Positions 25,316 to 34,508 of a DNA stretch of 64,000 nucleotides are shown one piece after another (the stretch's first letter is position 1; every line of letters starts with the position of its first letter). This DNA is from JACCXM01 sp046328335. Lineage in GTDB: Bacteria > Chloroflexota > Chloroflexia > Thermomicrobiales > UBA6265. Where the stretch lies: NCBI GenBank assembly GCA_046328335.1, contig JAXLWU010000011.1:1-64000 (forward strand), given 5' to 3'. The notes under the pieces are model-generated. The model was not told the DNA's origin, ran no database searches, and worked only from the letters and a program-made list of their open reading frames with translations. Position numbers and translations under genes: made by a program.

Positions 25316-26647
25316 ATGCGTCAGCACGATCTCGGCCGGTGGCAGCAAGCATCGTTCACCCGTCGCCGGCTCATGGCCTTGACCAGCGCGGCCGGCCTCG
25401 GCGCGGTCCTCGGCGGCCGGTCTATCGCACTCGCGCAGGACAAGACGAAGCTCGTCTGGTCGACGTGGGGCTCACCGGAAGAGCTGACCCGGTACAACGA
25501 GTTTGACGCCAAATTCGTCGCCGCGCACCCCGACCTCGATTTGGAGCTGATTGCTGTCCCGAGCTACGAGGAGTATCACCCCAAGATGCTCACCCAGCTC
25601 GCGGCGGGTTCGGGGCCGGACGCCCTCTACATCGGCGACGACAATATCGGCAAGTTCGTCGTCAGCGGCGCGCTGCTGGATCTGACCGAGATGCTCAACG
25701 GCGAGAGCAGTCAGAGCAAGCCAGAGGATTTCTTCTCCGGACTATGGGGCGCCGCGCTCACCCCCGAGGGACGCTACTTCGGGGTCACCAACGACTGCAA
25801 TCCGCAGGTGCTCTGGTACAACAAGACGACCCTTAACGACGCCGGCGTCACCGACGACCCGGCATCGATGCAGGCGGCCGGCAAATGGACCTGGGAGGCA
25901 TTCAGCGGCATCTGCGCCAAACTCGCCGCGGCCGGCAAGCATGGCGCGGTGTTGGAGAACTGGTTTGCCGACACCTACAGCCTCATCAGCAGCAATGGCG
26001 GCGCCATCTACGCCGACGGCAAGTACATGGCGACCGAGGATCCGAAATCGGTCGCGGCGCTGCGCCTGATTTACGACAATGTCGCCGCCAAGTCGTTCAC
26101 CGCCTCGAACTTCTTGCCCGAGGGGCAGGGCGCCGGCGCCCTCTTTATTTCCGGTCTCGCCGGGTTCCGCTCAGCGGGGCGCTGGTTCTTGCCGACGGTC
26201 AAGGACGCGCTAAAGCCGGAGGAGTACGACGTCGTCTCCTGGCCGACCAATACCGGCAACCCGATCGAGCCGAGCGGCATCGCCACGTCGTTCATGGGGA
26301 TTAACGCCAAGAGCGCGCATCCGGAGCAGGCGTTTACCTTCCTCACCAACTTCGTCTCCAAGGAAGGCCAGATCTTCCGCTTGCAGGGGGGCGGCAACGC
26401 CGTGCCCTCGATCAAGGGCGCGGACGAGGTCGTCTCCGAGGACGGCATCCCCGCCAACAATGCCATCTTCCTCCAGACGAGGGAGAGCGGGTTCGTCGAG
26501 CCAGCGGAGGAGACACGCGTCGCCGGTTTGCCGCAGGACATCCTGAAAGGTCTCGAGCCACTCTGGCTGGCCCAGGGCGACTTCGATGCCACGGTCAAGG
26601 CCCTTGGCGAGATGGTCAACGCCAAGCTGGCGGACGCCGCCAGCTAA
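25316..26647 (+). CDS. Carbohydrate ABC transporter substrate-binding protein (family 1)
   Basis: The 443-residue protein has a twin-arginine signal (FTRRRLMALTSAAGLGAVLG, residues about 16-35) and the SBP family 1 fold, with LVWSTWGSPEELTRYNEFDA, LAAGSGPDALYIGDDNIGKF and NPQVLWYNKTTLNDAGV. These proteins capture oligosaccharides or polyols outside the membrane and pass them to MalF/MalG-type permeases, which follow here. The ATG at 25316 has AAGGAGG eight bases before it. The ATPase (MsmX/UgpC type) is not in the cluster, as is common for this class. Confidence 0.92.
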   Translation: MRQHDLGRWQQASFTRRRLMALTSAAGLGAVLGGRSIALAQDKTKLVWSTWGSPEELTRYNEFDAKFVAAHPDLDLELIAVPSYEEYHPKMLTQLAAGSGPDALYIGDDNIGKFVVSGALLDLTEMLNGESSQSKPEDFFSGLWGAALTPEGRYFGVTNDCNPQVLWYNKTTLNDAGVTDDPASMQAAGKWTWEAFSGICAKLAAAGKHGAVLENWFADTYSLISSNGGAIYADGKYMATEDPKSVAALRLIYDNVAAKSFTASNFLPEGQGAGALFISGLAGFRSAGRWFLPTVKDALKPEEYDVVSWPTNTGNPIEPSGIATSFMGINAKSAHPEQAFTFLTNFVSKEGQIFRLQGGGNAVPSIKGADEVVSEDGIPANNAIFLQTRESGFVEPAEETRVAGLPQDILKGLEPLWLAQGDFDATVKALGEMVNAKLADAAS

Positions 26648-26762
26648 CGCGGCACCGAGGATGGGTGCTTGCCCGACCGGCCGGCACCCTCACCCGAAAC
26701 TGGTTCTGGATGATGTATGTCGCGTCTGCGATCCCCCGGATTTTGCTAGAGCGGCGCCACCG

Positions 26763-27716
26763 ATGAGCGCCCCGACCCGAGCTGCCGTCGCCGCGGTTGG
26801 CGGCGCGCCGCTGGTGAGCGCGCGGCGGGGCCGGATGCATGCGCGGCGCCGTTCCGATCTCCTCTGGGCAGCGGTGTTCATCGCGCCGCAGTTGATCGGG
26901 CTGCTCGTCTTCGCCCTCTTTCCGCTCATCTTCGGCTTCGCGCTCAGCTTCATGGAGTGGGACGCCCTCGGCACACGCAGCTGGATCGGGTTGGAGAATT
27001 ACCGTCAGCAGCTCTCCTCGCCCGAATTTCGCAAAGCGCTGGTCAACACGATCTGGTTCACCGTGCTCACCGTCCCGACGGGACTGGGGCTGGCGCTGTT
27101 GGTCGCGCTGGCGCTGAACCGGGTGCGTGGCAGTGCGGTCTACCGCGCGGTCTATTTCGCCCCGGTCGTGACCTCATCCGTCGCCGTCGCCGTGGTCTGG
27201 CAGTACCTGCTCAGCGGTCAGTTCGGGGTGCTCAATGCGGCGCTGCGCGGCATCGGTATCGCCAATCCGCCCGACTGGCTGATCGACACCCGCTTCGTGC
27301 TGCCCGCCATTGCCCTGATGACCATCTGGTGGTCGCTCGGACTGAACATGGTCATCTTCCTCGCCGGGTTGCAAAACATCCCGCGTACCGTGCAGGAGGC
27401 GGCGATGGTCGACGGCGCCTCGAAGGCGCGTGTCTTCTGGGATGTCACGCTGCCGCTCCTCTCGCCGACGATCTTCTTCTCTATGGTGATCGCGGTGATC
27501 TCCTCGTTCCAGACGTTCGACCAGGTCTTCGTGCTCACCAACGGTGGCCCCCTCGATGCCTCGCGCACGATGGTCTTCCACATTTACGATCTCGGCTTCC
27601 GCGACTTCACCTTCGGCGCCAGCAGCGCCGCCGCGGTCCTCCTCTTCATCATGATCCTGGCGGTCACGCTCGTGCAGTTCGGCGCGCAACGGCGCTGGGT
27701 CCACTATGAGGCGTAG
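26763..27716 (+). CDS. Carbohydrate ABC transporter permease (MalF/UgpA type)
   Basis: The 317-residue inner-membrane protein starts MSAPTRAAVAAVGGAPLVSA at 26763. It has about six membrane helices, the first at residues 40-62 (FIAPQLIGLLVFALFPLIFG), and the cytoplasmic EAA loop EAAMVDGASKARVFWDVTLP that docks the ATPase. It is the first permease of the transporter begun by the family 1 binding protein 115 bases upstream. The 358 bases between it and the second permease are not coding and hold an R1 repeat, an insertion into an otherwise compact operon. Confidence 0.92.
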   Translation: MSAPTRAAVAAVGGAPLVSARRGRMHARRRSDLLWAAVFIAPQLIGLLVFALFPLIFGFALSFMEWDALGTRSWIGLENYRQQLSSPEFRKALVNTIWFTVLTVPTGLGLALLVALALNRVRGSAVYRAVYFAPVVTSSVAVAVVWQYLLSGQFGVLNAALRGIGIANPPDWLIDTRFVLPAIALMTIWWSLGLNMVIFLAGLQNIPRTVQEAAMVDGASKARVFWDVTLPLLSPTIFFSMVIAVISSFQTFDQVFVLTNGGPLDASRTMVFHIYDLGFRDFTFGASSAAAVLLFIMILAVTLVQFGAQRRWVHYEA

Positions 27717-27938
27717 GGTGAATCCCCAGCAGGGGGTTCGGCGCCGCGAGCCGAAGAAGGCGCCGTCTTCCTGGTTCACGCCAATGAATGGGCGCCATGC
27801 TGACGAAGGAAGCATCGCGGCAGAACGGGAGGGAGCGGGTCCGGTCAGCACGATGCTTCGCCGGCGGGCTCAGCGTGGCACGCGCTAAGTTGATACACCT
27901 GCCGATGATGATCTTGGGTGCCGGGCCTCACGAACGAC

Positions 27939-28020
27939 GTGTCATCCCGAGGAACGAGGGATCTCGTCCGTCGCAATCGGGGGAGCCAACGCCGAGGTCT
28001 CTCCTGCGTCGGGACGACAC
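27939..28020. repeat. R1 repeat between two permease genes
   Basis: GTGTCATCCCGAGGAACGAG opens the copy and CTGCGTCGGGACGACAC closes it. The remainder of 27717-28074 shows no gene. The second permease is still in the operon order. Confidence 0.75.
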
Positions 28021-28074
28021 TCTGTTCTCCGCGGCAACGGTGAATGCGCGCAGCCTGCCAAGTGGGATGACACC

Positions 28075-28947
28075 ATGAACCCGCCCGCCGATTCGTCCCA
28101 GATCGCCGCGGATGAGAGCAGCGGATTCTCCGCCAGCCGGTTGCTGCTCCACGTCGCGCTGATCGTCGGCGGACTGCTGATGATCTTCCCGTTCGTATGG
28201 ATGGTGCTGACCGCCTTCAAGGACATGAAGCAGACCCTGGCGGTACCGCCGGTGTTTCTCCCCCACCCGTGGGTCTGGGAGAACATCCCGCAGGCGTTGA
28301 CTGCCCTCCCCTTCGGTCGCGCCTACGCCAATAGCCTCATCGTCGGCGTGCTGGTGGTGGTGATCACCCTCCTCACCGCGGCGATGGCCGCCTACGCCTT
28401 CGCGCGCATCGACTTCCCGGGGAGCCGCGCCCTGTTCATGCTCTTCCTGGCGACGATGATGGTGCCGCGCCAGGTGACCATCATTCCCCTCTACCTGCTC
28501 ATGGCCCGCATCGGCTGGATCGACAATCTGTTGGCGATCATCGTGCCCCCGGCGCTGCTCAACGCGTTCGCCGTCTTCATGATCCGTCAGTTCGTGCGCG
28601 CCATCCCGATCGAACTGGAAGAAGCGGCGATCCTGGACGGCGCCAGCCGCTGGACGATCTTCCGTACCATCGTGCTGCCCCTGTTGCGTCCCGGACTGGC
28701 GGCGCTGGCAATCCTCACCTTTCTCGATTCGTGGAACAATTTCTTTACCCCGCTGATCTTCCTCAACTCGCCGCAGAACTTCACGGTGCCGTTGCTGGTC
28801 AACCAGTTCCGCGGGCAGTTCTCGATTGACTACGCCCACCTGATGGCCGGCTCCGCGATCGCCATCATCCCGGTGCTGGTCGTCTATATCATCGGTCAGC
28901 GCTCGATCATCGAGAGCGTAGCCACGTCCGGCCTCTCCGGGCGATGA
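28075..28947 (+). CDS. Carbohydrate ABC transporter permease (MalG/UgpE type)
   Basis: The 290-residue membrane protein has six predicted helices, the first at about residues 26-46 (HVALIVGGLLMIFPFVWMVL). The EAA motif is EEAAILDGASRWTIFRTIVL near residue 185, and FLDSWNNFFTPLIF follows. It pairs with the permease at 26763-27716 to form the pore. Its stop overlaps the next start (ATGA at 28944), so the glycoside hydrolase is translated with it. Confidence 0.92.
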   Translation: MNPPADSSQIAADESSGFSASRLLLHVALIVGGLLMIFPFVWMVLTAFKDMKQTLAVPPVFLPHPWVWENIPQALTALPFGRAYANSLIVGVLVVVITLLTAAMAAYAFARIDFPGSRALFMLFLATMMVPRQVTIIPLYLLMARIGWIDNLLAIIVPPALLNAFAVFMIRQFVRAIPIELEEAAILDGASRWTIFRTIVLPLLRPGLAALAILTFLDSWNNFFTPLIFLNSPQNFTVPLLVNQFRGQFSIDYAHLMAGSAIAIIPVLVVYIIGQRSIIESVATSGLSGR

Positions 28948-30713
28948 CCCCGGCCGACCGCCTGGAAGCGCTGCGCGGGCGGATCGATCTGCGCCGCGTG
29001 CCCTTCACCGACCACCTCTCCCGTTTGCTCCTGTATGCCGGCGATGATGGCCTCTGGCTCGGCCGCGCGGTGTACGAAACCCCAGTGACCGAAACGGCCG
29101 TGCTGCGCCGTCTCCGCTTCGTTGCCGGTGACGCGGAGCTGCCAGTGGCAACGAGCGCGCGTCCAGACCGGGTCGAGGTCGTCACCGCCGCCGGCCCGTT
29201 TGCGATCGGCTTCGTCGATCCGGAGACCTTGCTCCTCACGTTGCCCGCCGGCGGCGGGATCGCCTTTGACGTCGCGGCCGATCAGATCGAGGTCTCCGTC
29301 GGCGCTGGCGCGGCGCGCACGAGCGGCGCGGCGCCGGTCTGGCTTGGCTGGTCCGGCGGTACACCGGAGCTGGCGCGATCCCAACCCGCAGGCACGGTCG
29401 GCGTGCGTGTCGTCGGCGACGATGCCGTGCCGACGACTGTCGTCCTGCAGGTCACCGAGACCCGCCAACCATCCCCGCCGGTTCCGGAGCCGGACGCCGT
29501 CTTCGCCGCCGCGACTCACGCATGGAGCGCGTGGCTGGCGCGGGCGCCAACCGTCGCGCCGTCACTGCAGACCATGGCCGATCACGCCTGGTGGATCCTG
29601 CGCGCCAATCAGATCCTACCCGCCGCCGATCCCCGCCGGGCGGGAGTGGCCCCCTCCAAGCAGGGGTACGTCGCGGTCTGGAACTGGGATTCGTGCTTCC
29701 ACGCGCTCGGGTTGCGCCACGGCGATCCCGAGGCGGCGAAGGATCAACTGCGCATCATCCTCGCCCATCAGCAAGCCGACGGGATGCTCCCGGACGCCAT
29801 CCACGACCATGGCGTGATCGCCTCCACCACCGATTTGCCCCCATATGAACGCGGATTTGGGTTGCCAGCAGGCTGGGACCCGGATGTGCCAATCCCGATT
29901 ACCAAACCGCCGCTGATCGCGTGGGCGGCACGAGCGATCTGGCAGATCGATCGTGACGACGAATTCCTGGACGAGGTCTACGAACCGATCGCGCACGCCC
30001 TCGAGTGGTGGTTCCAGAACGCCGATCCCGACGGCAACGGCATCTACGAATTCAGCCACTCCTTCTCCTCCGGGCTCGACGACAGCCCGCTCTGGGACCT
30101 CGGTCCCCCGGTCGAGTCGCCGGAGCTGAGCGGGTACCTGGCGATGCAATGCGACGAAATGGCGCTGATCGCCGCCACCATCGGCCGCGCTGCCGATGTC
30201 GAGCGGTGGCGCGCCCGCGCCGCGACGATCGCGGAGCGGCTGGTCGCACAGCGGTGGGACGACGCCCGTGGGCTCTTCGCCAGCACCCACGCCGGTCTCG
30301 CCGTTCCCGCCGACACCCCGTTTGGGCTGCTGCCGTTGCTCACCGGCCGTCTGCCGGCGGGCATGGCGCGGCGGCTCGTGGCGACGCTGACCGATCCAGA
30401 CCGCTTCTGGCCAACCTTTCCGGTACCGACCGTCGCCGTAGATGACCGCGCCTTCGCTCCCGATCAGATGTGGCGCGGACCGGTCTGGCTCAACGTCAAC
30501 CGCCTCCTGATCGAGGGCTTGCGGCGCTCTGGGTTCGCCTCGGAGGCCGCGGCGCTGCGGGAGCGCACCCTGTCGCTGGCGCTCGAGCAACCCGACTTTT
30601 CGGAGTATTACAACCCGCTGACTGGCTCGTTTCCCCGCCGCGCCGCGCCAACGTTCGGATGGGCGGCGGCTTCATTCCTCGATCTGGCGAGCGAAGCCCC
30701 GTCCTCCACGTGA
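28944..30713 (+). CDS. Six-hairpin glycoside hydrolase (GH63/GH37-like, mannosylglycerate hydrolase type)
   Basis: The 589-residue protein has an N-terminal beta domain (to about residue 190) and an (alpha/alpha)6 barrel. Characteristic motifs are YVAVWNWDSCFHALGLRHGD, HQQADGMLPDAIHDHG, TKPPLIAWAARAIW, SSGLDDSPLWDLGP, MWRGPVWLNVNRLLIEGL and NPLTGSFPRRAAPTFGWAAA. Asp in SSGLDDSP and the Glu region SEYYNPLTG fit the acid and base of GH63 and GH37 enzymes such as trehalase and mannosylglycerate hydrolase. There is no signal peptide, so it acts in the cytoplasm on the sugar brought in by the transporter it overlaps. The exact glycoside is not determined. Confidence 0.8.
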   Translation: MTPADRLEALRGRIDLRRVPFTDHLSRLLLYAGDDGLWLGRAVYETPVTETAVLRRLRFVAGDAELPVATSARPDRVEVVTAAGPFAIGFVDPETLLLTLPAGGGIAFDVAADQIEVSVGAGAARTSGAAPVWLGWSGGTPELARSQPAGTVGVRVVGDDAVPTTVVLQVTETRQPSPPVPEPDAVFAAATHAWSAWLARAPTVAPSLQTMADHAWWILRANQILPAADPRRAGVAPSKQGYVAVWNWDSCFHALGLRHGDPEAAKDQLRIILAHQQADGMLPDAIHDHGVIASTTDLPPYERGFGLPAGWDPDVPIPITKPPLIAWAARAIWQIDRDDEFLDEVYEPIAHALEWWFQNADPDGNGIYEFSHSFSSGLDDSPLWDLGPPVESPELSGYLAMQCDEMALIAATIGRAADVERWRARAATIAERLVAQRWDDARGLFASTHAGLAVPADTPFGLLPLLTGRLPAGMARRLVATLTDPDRFWPTFPVPTVAVDDRAFAPDQMWRGPVWLNVNRLLIEGLRRSGFASEAAALRERTLSLALEQPDFSEYYNPLTGSFPRRAAPTFGWAAASFLDLASEAPSST

Positions 30714-30811
30714 CGCGACACCTGAACATCATCCGGAATCAGGGCGGGCTGATGGCGATCGTCGTGGAACCCTGGCGGCTTCCACGGCGCCTCGAGCCGT
30801 CGCCGCCAGTC

Positions 30812-33166
30812 CTATCCCCCCTGCAACCACGCCTCGTAGATGCGGCGCGTTGCCGGGGCGGCGTAGCTGACCCCTTCGCCCGCGCTCTCAAAGATGACGG
30901 CGGACGCAATCTCCGCCGGTGAACCGTACGGGCCAAACGCGGCAAACCACGAATGGGGCTTGGCCCCAGCGGTTTCGGTGTGCTGCGCCGTGCCGGTCTT
31001 GCCCGCGATCGGCCAGGCCATGTCGCCGAAGACCCGGTACGATCCCGCCCCGTTGGGATCGCTCGTTTGTGCCCGCAGCGCCGCCTGCAGCGCCGTCAGC
31101 GTATCGCCGGCAATGGGGAGCCGGCTGCGAACGGTCCGATCGCCAACCTCCACGACCGCAGCGTCCGGCGACACGATCTTGCTGACGATGTACGGCTGCA
31201 TCAGGTACCCGCCGTTGGCAATCGCGGCATAGGCGTTTGCCAATTGCAATGGCGTCACCTGGAGAAATCCCTGACCGATCGAAAGGTTGACGGCATCGCC
31301 GGTCGCCCAATAATCGCCGTAGGTCTCCAGTTTCCATGCCGGATCGGGGACGACGCCGCCCGCCTCCGGCAGATAAGGGATCCCGGTAGGTGAACCGAGT
31401 CCGAACGCTTTCGCCATCTGCGGCAACAGTTCGGGATCCTTCAGATCGAGATCGCGGCCAATGCCGTAAAAGACCGTATTGCAGGAGTTCACCAGGGCCT
31501 GATGCAGTGTCAACGGCCCCTGTGCTGGCAGACCATAGGCGACCGTCCAGTCCTCCCAGACCTGATTCGCGCCGTCCAGGCGAAAGGTCGAGGGGCAATC
31601 GAGGACGGTATCTGGCGTGTACCCGAGATCTTCCATCGCCGCGGCGAAGGTGATCGGCTTGAAGGCGGAGCCGGTCGGATAGGTGCCCTCCGCCGCCCGC
31701 GAAAGCAGGGGGCGCTGGGCCTCGGAGCGCAGCATCGCCTGATCGCGCGGGGCGAAGCCGAGGACGAATCCGTTGGGATCGTACGACGGGATGCTGGCCA
31801 GCGCCATCACCGCGCCAGTCTGCGGATCGATGATTGCGGCCGCCCCCGGAGCCACCCCCTGGGCCTTCAATTCGTTGAAGACGGTCGCCTGAAATCCGCG
31901 GTCGATCGTCAGCACTACGTCCCGTGGTGGAGTGGGCTGGCGTGAGGCAATCTCCGCCCGCTCGACCCGAGAATCGCACTGCACCACGATGAGGCGGCCG
32001 CCAGGAACCCCCGCCAGAATCTCGTCGGCCCCGGCTTCGATCCCCGCCTGCCCGATCATCTGGCCCGGGATCAGGGTCGGATCGGCCGCGAGTTGCTCGG
32101 CCGTGGGAACGGAAACGTAACCGGTGATGTGCGCCGCTTGCTCGCCCAGCGGATAGAGCCTGGCCGTCGTCGCCTTGACGGAGACGCCCGGCAAACGCGA
32201 AATGACATCGAGCAGATGCTCGCGTTCCTCGTGCGGGAAATCCTTGATCGGAATGAACCAGCTCGGATCGGCACCCGCGTACAGCCCCTTGATCGTCGTC
32301 TTGTTCATGCCCGTGAGCGCGCTCAACTCATCGAGCACGCGCGATTCCTCTTCGGCCGGAATCTGCTCCGGCACCAACCCGACGCGCTCGACCTGACCGT
32401 CGTAGGCGAGCGGTTCTCCGCTACGGTCGAGAATCTTGCCGCGGCCGGCGGGCAGGAGATCGACATCGACGCAGCCATCGGTGCCAAGTTCACGGAAGAT
32501 GACCGAGGGCGTCCAGGCGACATGCCAGCCATCCGCCTCGCGCACCAGCGGGAGCGTGTTCTCCTCGCGGAACGAGCCGACGATGCCGGAGTCAAAGGTG
32601 ACCCGCAGCGAGGCCTGCCGTGATTCCGGCGAGACAGCGAGGAGTTCAGCGGCAACGGAGCGCAACATCGCCCGTTCCGCGATCCCTTGATAGCGTCCCA
32701 CGAAGTCGCCGCGCGAAATCGCGCGGCGCACCGTGCCGGAGGTCAACTCGTACATCCCCGCGAAATCGGCGGCGCTCCAGCGCGCGGCCCACGCCGCCGC
32801 AACATCTGCCGCGGACATGCCCTCGTCGGGGGTCGCCTCGTTCGTGACGGCCGGAGCCTCGTTCGCCGGTTCCTCCGAGGGCGCGGGGGCTGGCGTCGCC
32901 ACGACTGCCGCGCTCTCCGGGGTGTAAGGACCAGCAAATGGCAGGGAGACGGGCAAGTTCGCGGTCAACCGCCCGATGGGGACGATGTCGGGCCGCACCA
33001 TGCCAGCGACGCCGATGACCGCGACGATCAGCACCAGCGCGAGCAGCCATGGCCAGCGCGCGGGCGACGGTTCATAAAAGACTGGAGACTGGCGGTAGCG
33101 CCGCGCCACGAGACGTGTCCTGTTCCTGTTCGATGAACGGGGGTGACGTCCGTGAAACAGGATCAC
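30812..33166 (-). CDS. Class B penicillin-binding protein (transpeptidase with NTF2-like domain)
   Basis: The 784-residue protein has a cytoplasmic basic tail, one membrane helix at about residues 38-57 (WPWLLALVLIVAVIGVAG), an NTF2-like MecA-N domain (about 115-225), a PBP dimerisation region and a transpeptidase domain. The active-site motifs are S500-A-F-K503 (TYPTGSAFKPITF), S561-C-N563 and K723-T-G (AGKTGTAQHT). It cross-links peptidoglycan outside the membrane. A Pro/Ala/Glu-rich linker (TPAPAPSEEPANEAP) separates helix and domain. It stands alone on the minus strand, convergent with the glycoside hydrolase. Confidence 0.93.
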   Translation of the reverse strand: MILFHGRHPRSSNRNRTRLVARRYRQSPVFYEPSPARWPWLLALVLIVAVIGVAGMVRPDIVPIGRLTANLPVSLPFAGPYTPESAAVVATPAPAPSEEPANEAPAVTNEATPDEGMSAADVAAAWAARWSAADFAGMYELTSGTVRRAISRGDFVGRYQGIAERAMLRSVAAELLAVSPESRQASLRVTFDSGIVGSFREENTLPLVREADGWHVAWTPSVIFRELGTDGCVDVDLLPAGRGKILDRSGEPLAYDGQVERVGLVPEQIPAEEESRVLDELSALTGMNKTTIKGLYAGADPSWFIPIKDFPHEEREHLLDVISRLPGVSVKATTARLYPLGEQAAHITGYVSVPTAEQLAADPTLIPGQMIGQAGIEAGADEILAGVPGGRLIVVQCDSRVERAEIASRQPTPPRDVVLTIDRGFQATVFNELKAQGVAPGAAAIIDPQTGAVMALASIPSYDPNGFVLGFAPRDQAMLRSEAQRPLLSRAAEGTYPTGSAFKPITFAAAMEDLGYTPDTVLDCPSTFRLDGANQVWEDWTVAYGLPAQGPLTLHQALVNSCNTVFYGIGRDLDLKDPELLPQMAKAFGLGSPTGIPYLPEAGGVVPDPAWKLETYGDYWATGDAVNLSIGQGFLQVTPLQLANAYAAIANGGYLMQPYIVSKIVSPDAAVVEVGDRTVRSRLPIAGDTLTALQAALRAQTSDPNGAGSYRVFGDMAWPIAGKTGTAQHTETAGAKPHSWFAAFGPYGSPAEIASAVIFESAGEGVSYAAPATRRIYEAWLQGG

Positions 33167-33528
33167 GGCAACGGTGATGGAAAGTTCTCACCGTCTCAGG
33201 GACGCCGGTTCAGATTCATCTTGAGCGCGGGCCGTTGCGGGAATGCTGTCATCCCTGACCCGCGCGCGTCAAGCGCGAAACGACCCCTTACCGTTCTCAA
33301 CGCGCCTACGACCCAAGAGGTTACACGACCCCGCGGCCGAGCTCCGCCGATGTTTCAGTAGAGCCATTGGCAAAACGAGACCCGGCTTTGACACAAGATC
33401 GCGGCGCCAGGGAGTCGAGAGCCGCATCGCCTCGAACGTGAGTCGCACTGATGGAAAACTCGCGACACCAGACCAAACCCGCTTCCTGTCATTGGTCAAC
33501 GGTCGTCTCCAGGAGACGGGGAAAGACG

Positions 33529-33837
33529 TCAACGGCGCGTAGATGGCGGCTGTGGGGACGAGGCCGGAAGGTCCCGTCCAGCGCTGAGCGAAAGGAAGAG
33601 GAGTGCATCAGTTCGAGATGCGCCGACGCAGCGAGCTTGCTCTCGAAGCGAATTCCGTCCCGCCAAATGCCGTTTGAAGCAAACGACGAGGTCGATGCTG
33701 GCCCGCACATGCTCGGCAAAGTGATCTGTCGTGCATTCCTGGACGAAAGCCAAGTCGATCTTCGTCTCGAAATGGCGTCGGACATTGTCGCGAGGAAGGA
33801 AATCATCGACCGCGACGGTGAGAGCGCTGCGTCGCAC
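33529..33837 (-). pseudogene. Relic of an IS1182-like transposase N-terminus
   Basis: The minus strand from 33837 reads MRRSALTVAVDDFLPRDNVR and then RRHFETKIDLAFVQECTTDH, HVRASIDLVVCFKRHLAGRN. The pattern D.(V/F)RR....(I/L)D.(S/A)FV followed by (P/A)SIDPVV.FK is the start of IS1182-family transposases. Only about 70 codons match and the rest is lost. No inverted repeats were found. In 33167-33528 I see nothing. Confidence 0.5.
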
Positions 33838-33914
33838 GTCCCGGTTCTCCTTGCCACACTTTCACGGTTGAGCCGTCTACCTAAGAGAACAAATGGTCAG
33901 CAGCGAGGACAACG

Positions 33915-34508
33915 GTGGCCAACGTGCTCCGCTTCCGCAAATCCGCCTCAGAGACCACCACCAGCGATGCCGCGCTTGTGGCTCAGGCGCAACAGGATCG
34001 GGCCGCGTTCGGGCTGCTCTATGACCGCTATGTCGACCTCGTCTTTCACTATTGTCTGGTTCGCTTGCGCAATCAGGAGGAGGCCGAAGACGCCACCAGT
34101 CTCGTCTTTGCCCGCGTCCTGGGGGCACTGCCGACGCATCGAGGCGACTCGTTCCGTTCATGGCTGTTCACGATCGCCCACAACGTCGTGATCGATCGCC
34201 AGCGTGCTGCCACTTCCACAGCCCCGCTGAGTCTCCTCCTGGAAACGCCGGCCCCCGGGCCCTCCCTCGAGGACCAGGCGGCAACGAATGACCGACGTCG
34301 GGCCGTGGCGGAAGCCGTGCAGCAATTGCCGGACGAACAACGGGCCGTGGTGGAGCTGCGGCTGGCCGGTTTGACCGGCCCGGAGGTGGCGGCAGCCTTG
34401 GGGCGTAGTCATGACTCGGTGCGCACCACGCAGCGGCGCGCTCTTGCCCAAGTGCGGGTGCTGCTCGGGCTAGGCGCCAAACACGAGGACGTTCGCGATG
34501 TCTCCTGA
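33915..34508 (+). CDS. ECF-type RNA polymerase sigma factor
   Basis: The 197-residue protein starts at a GTG (33915) preceded by GAGG. Sigma region 2 is at about residues 23-85 (AFGLLYDRYVDLVFHYCLVR, then DATSLVFARVLGALPTHRGD and SFRSWLFTIAHNVVIDRQR). Region 4 is at about 125-180 (LPDEQRAVVELRLAGLTGPE, VAAALGRSHDSVRTTQRRAL). It redirects RNA polymerase to a small regulon. The next gene overlaps it by 11 bases and encodes a membrane-anchored cupin protein that could be its sensor or anti-sigma partner. Confidence 0.9.
   Translation: MANVLRFRKSASETTTSDAALVAQAQQDRAAFGLLYDRYVDLVFHYCLVRLRNQEEAEDATSLVFARVLGALPTHRGDSFRSWLFTIAHNVVIDRQRAATSTAPLSLLLETPAPGPSLEDQAATNDRRRAVAEAVQQLPDEQRAVVELRLAGLTGPEVAAALGRSHDSVRTTQRRALAQVRVLLGLGAKHEDVRDVS

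Noticed and set aside
33451..34191. A 246-codon plus-strand frame before the sigma factor
   Set aside because: It overlaps the sigma gene in another frame, is low in hydrophobic residues and has no family resemblance.
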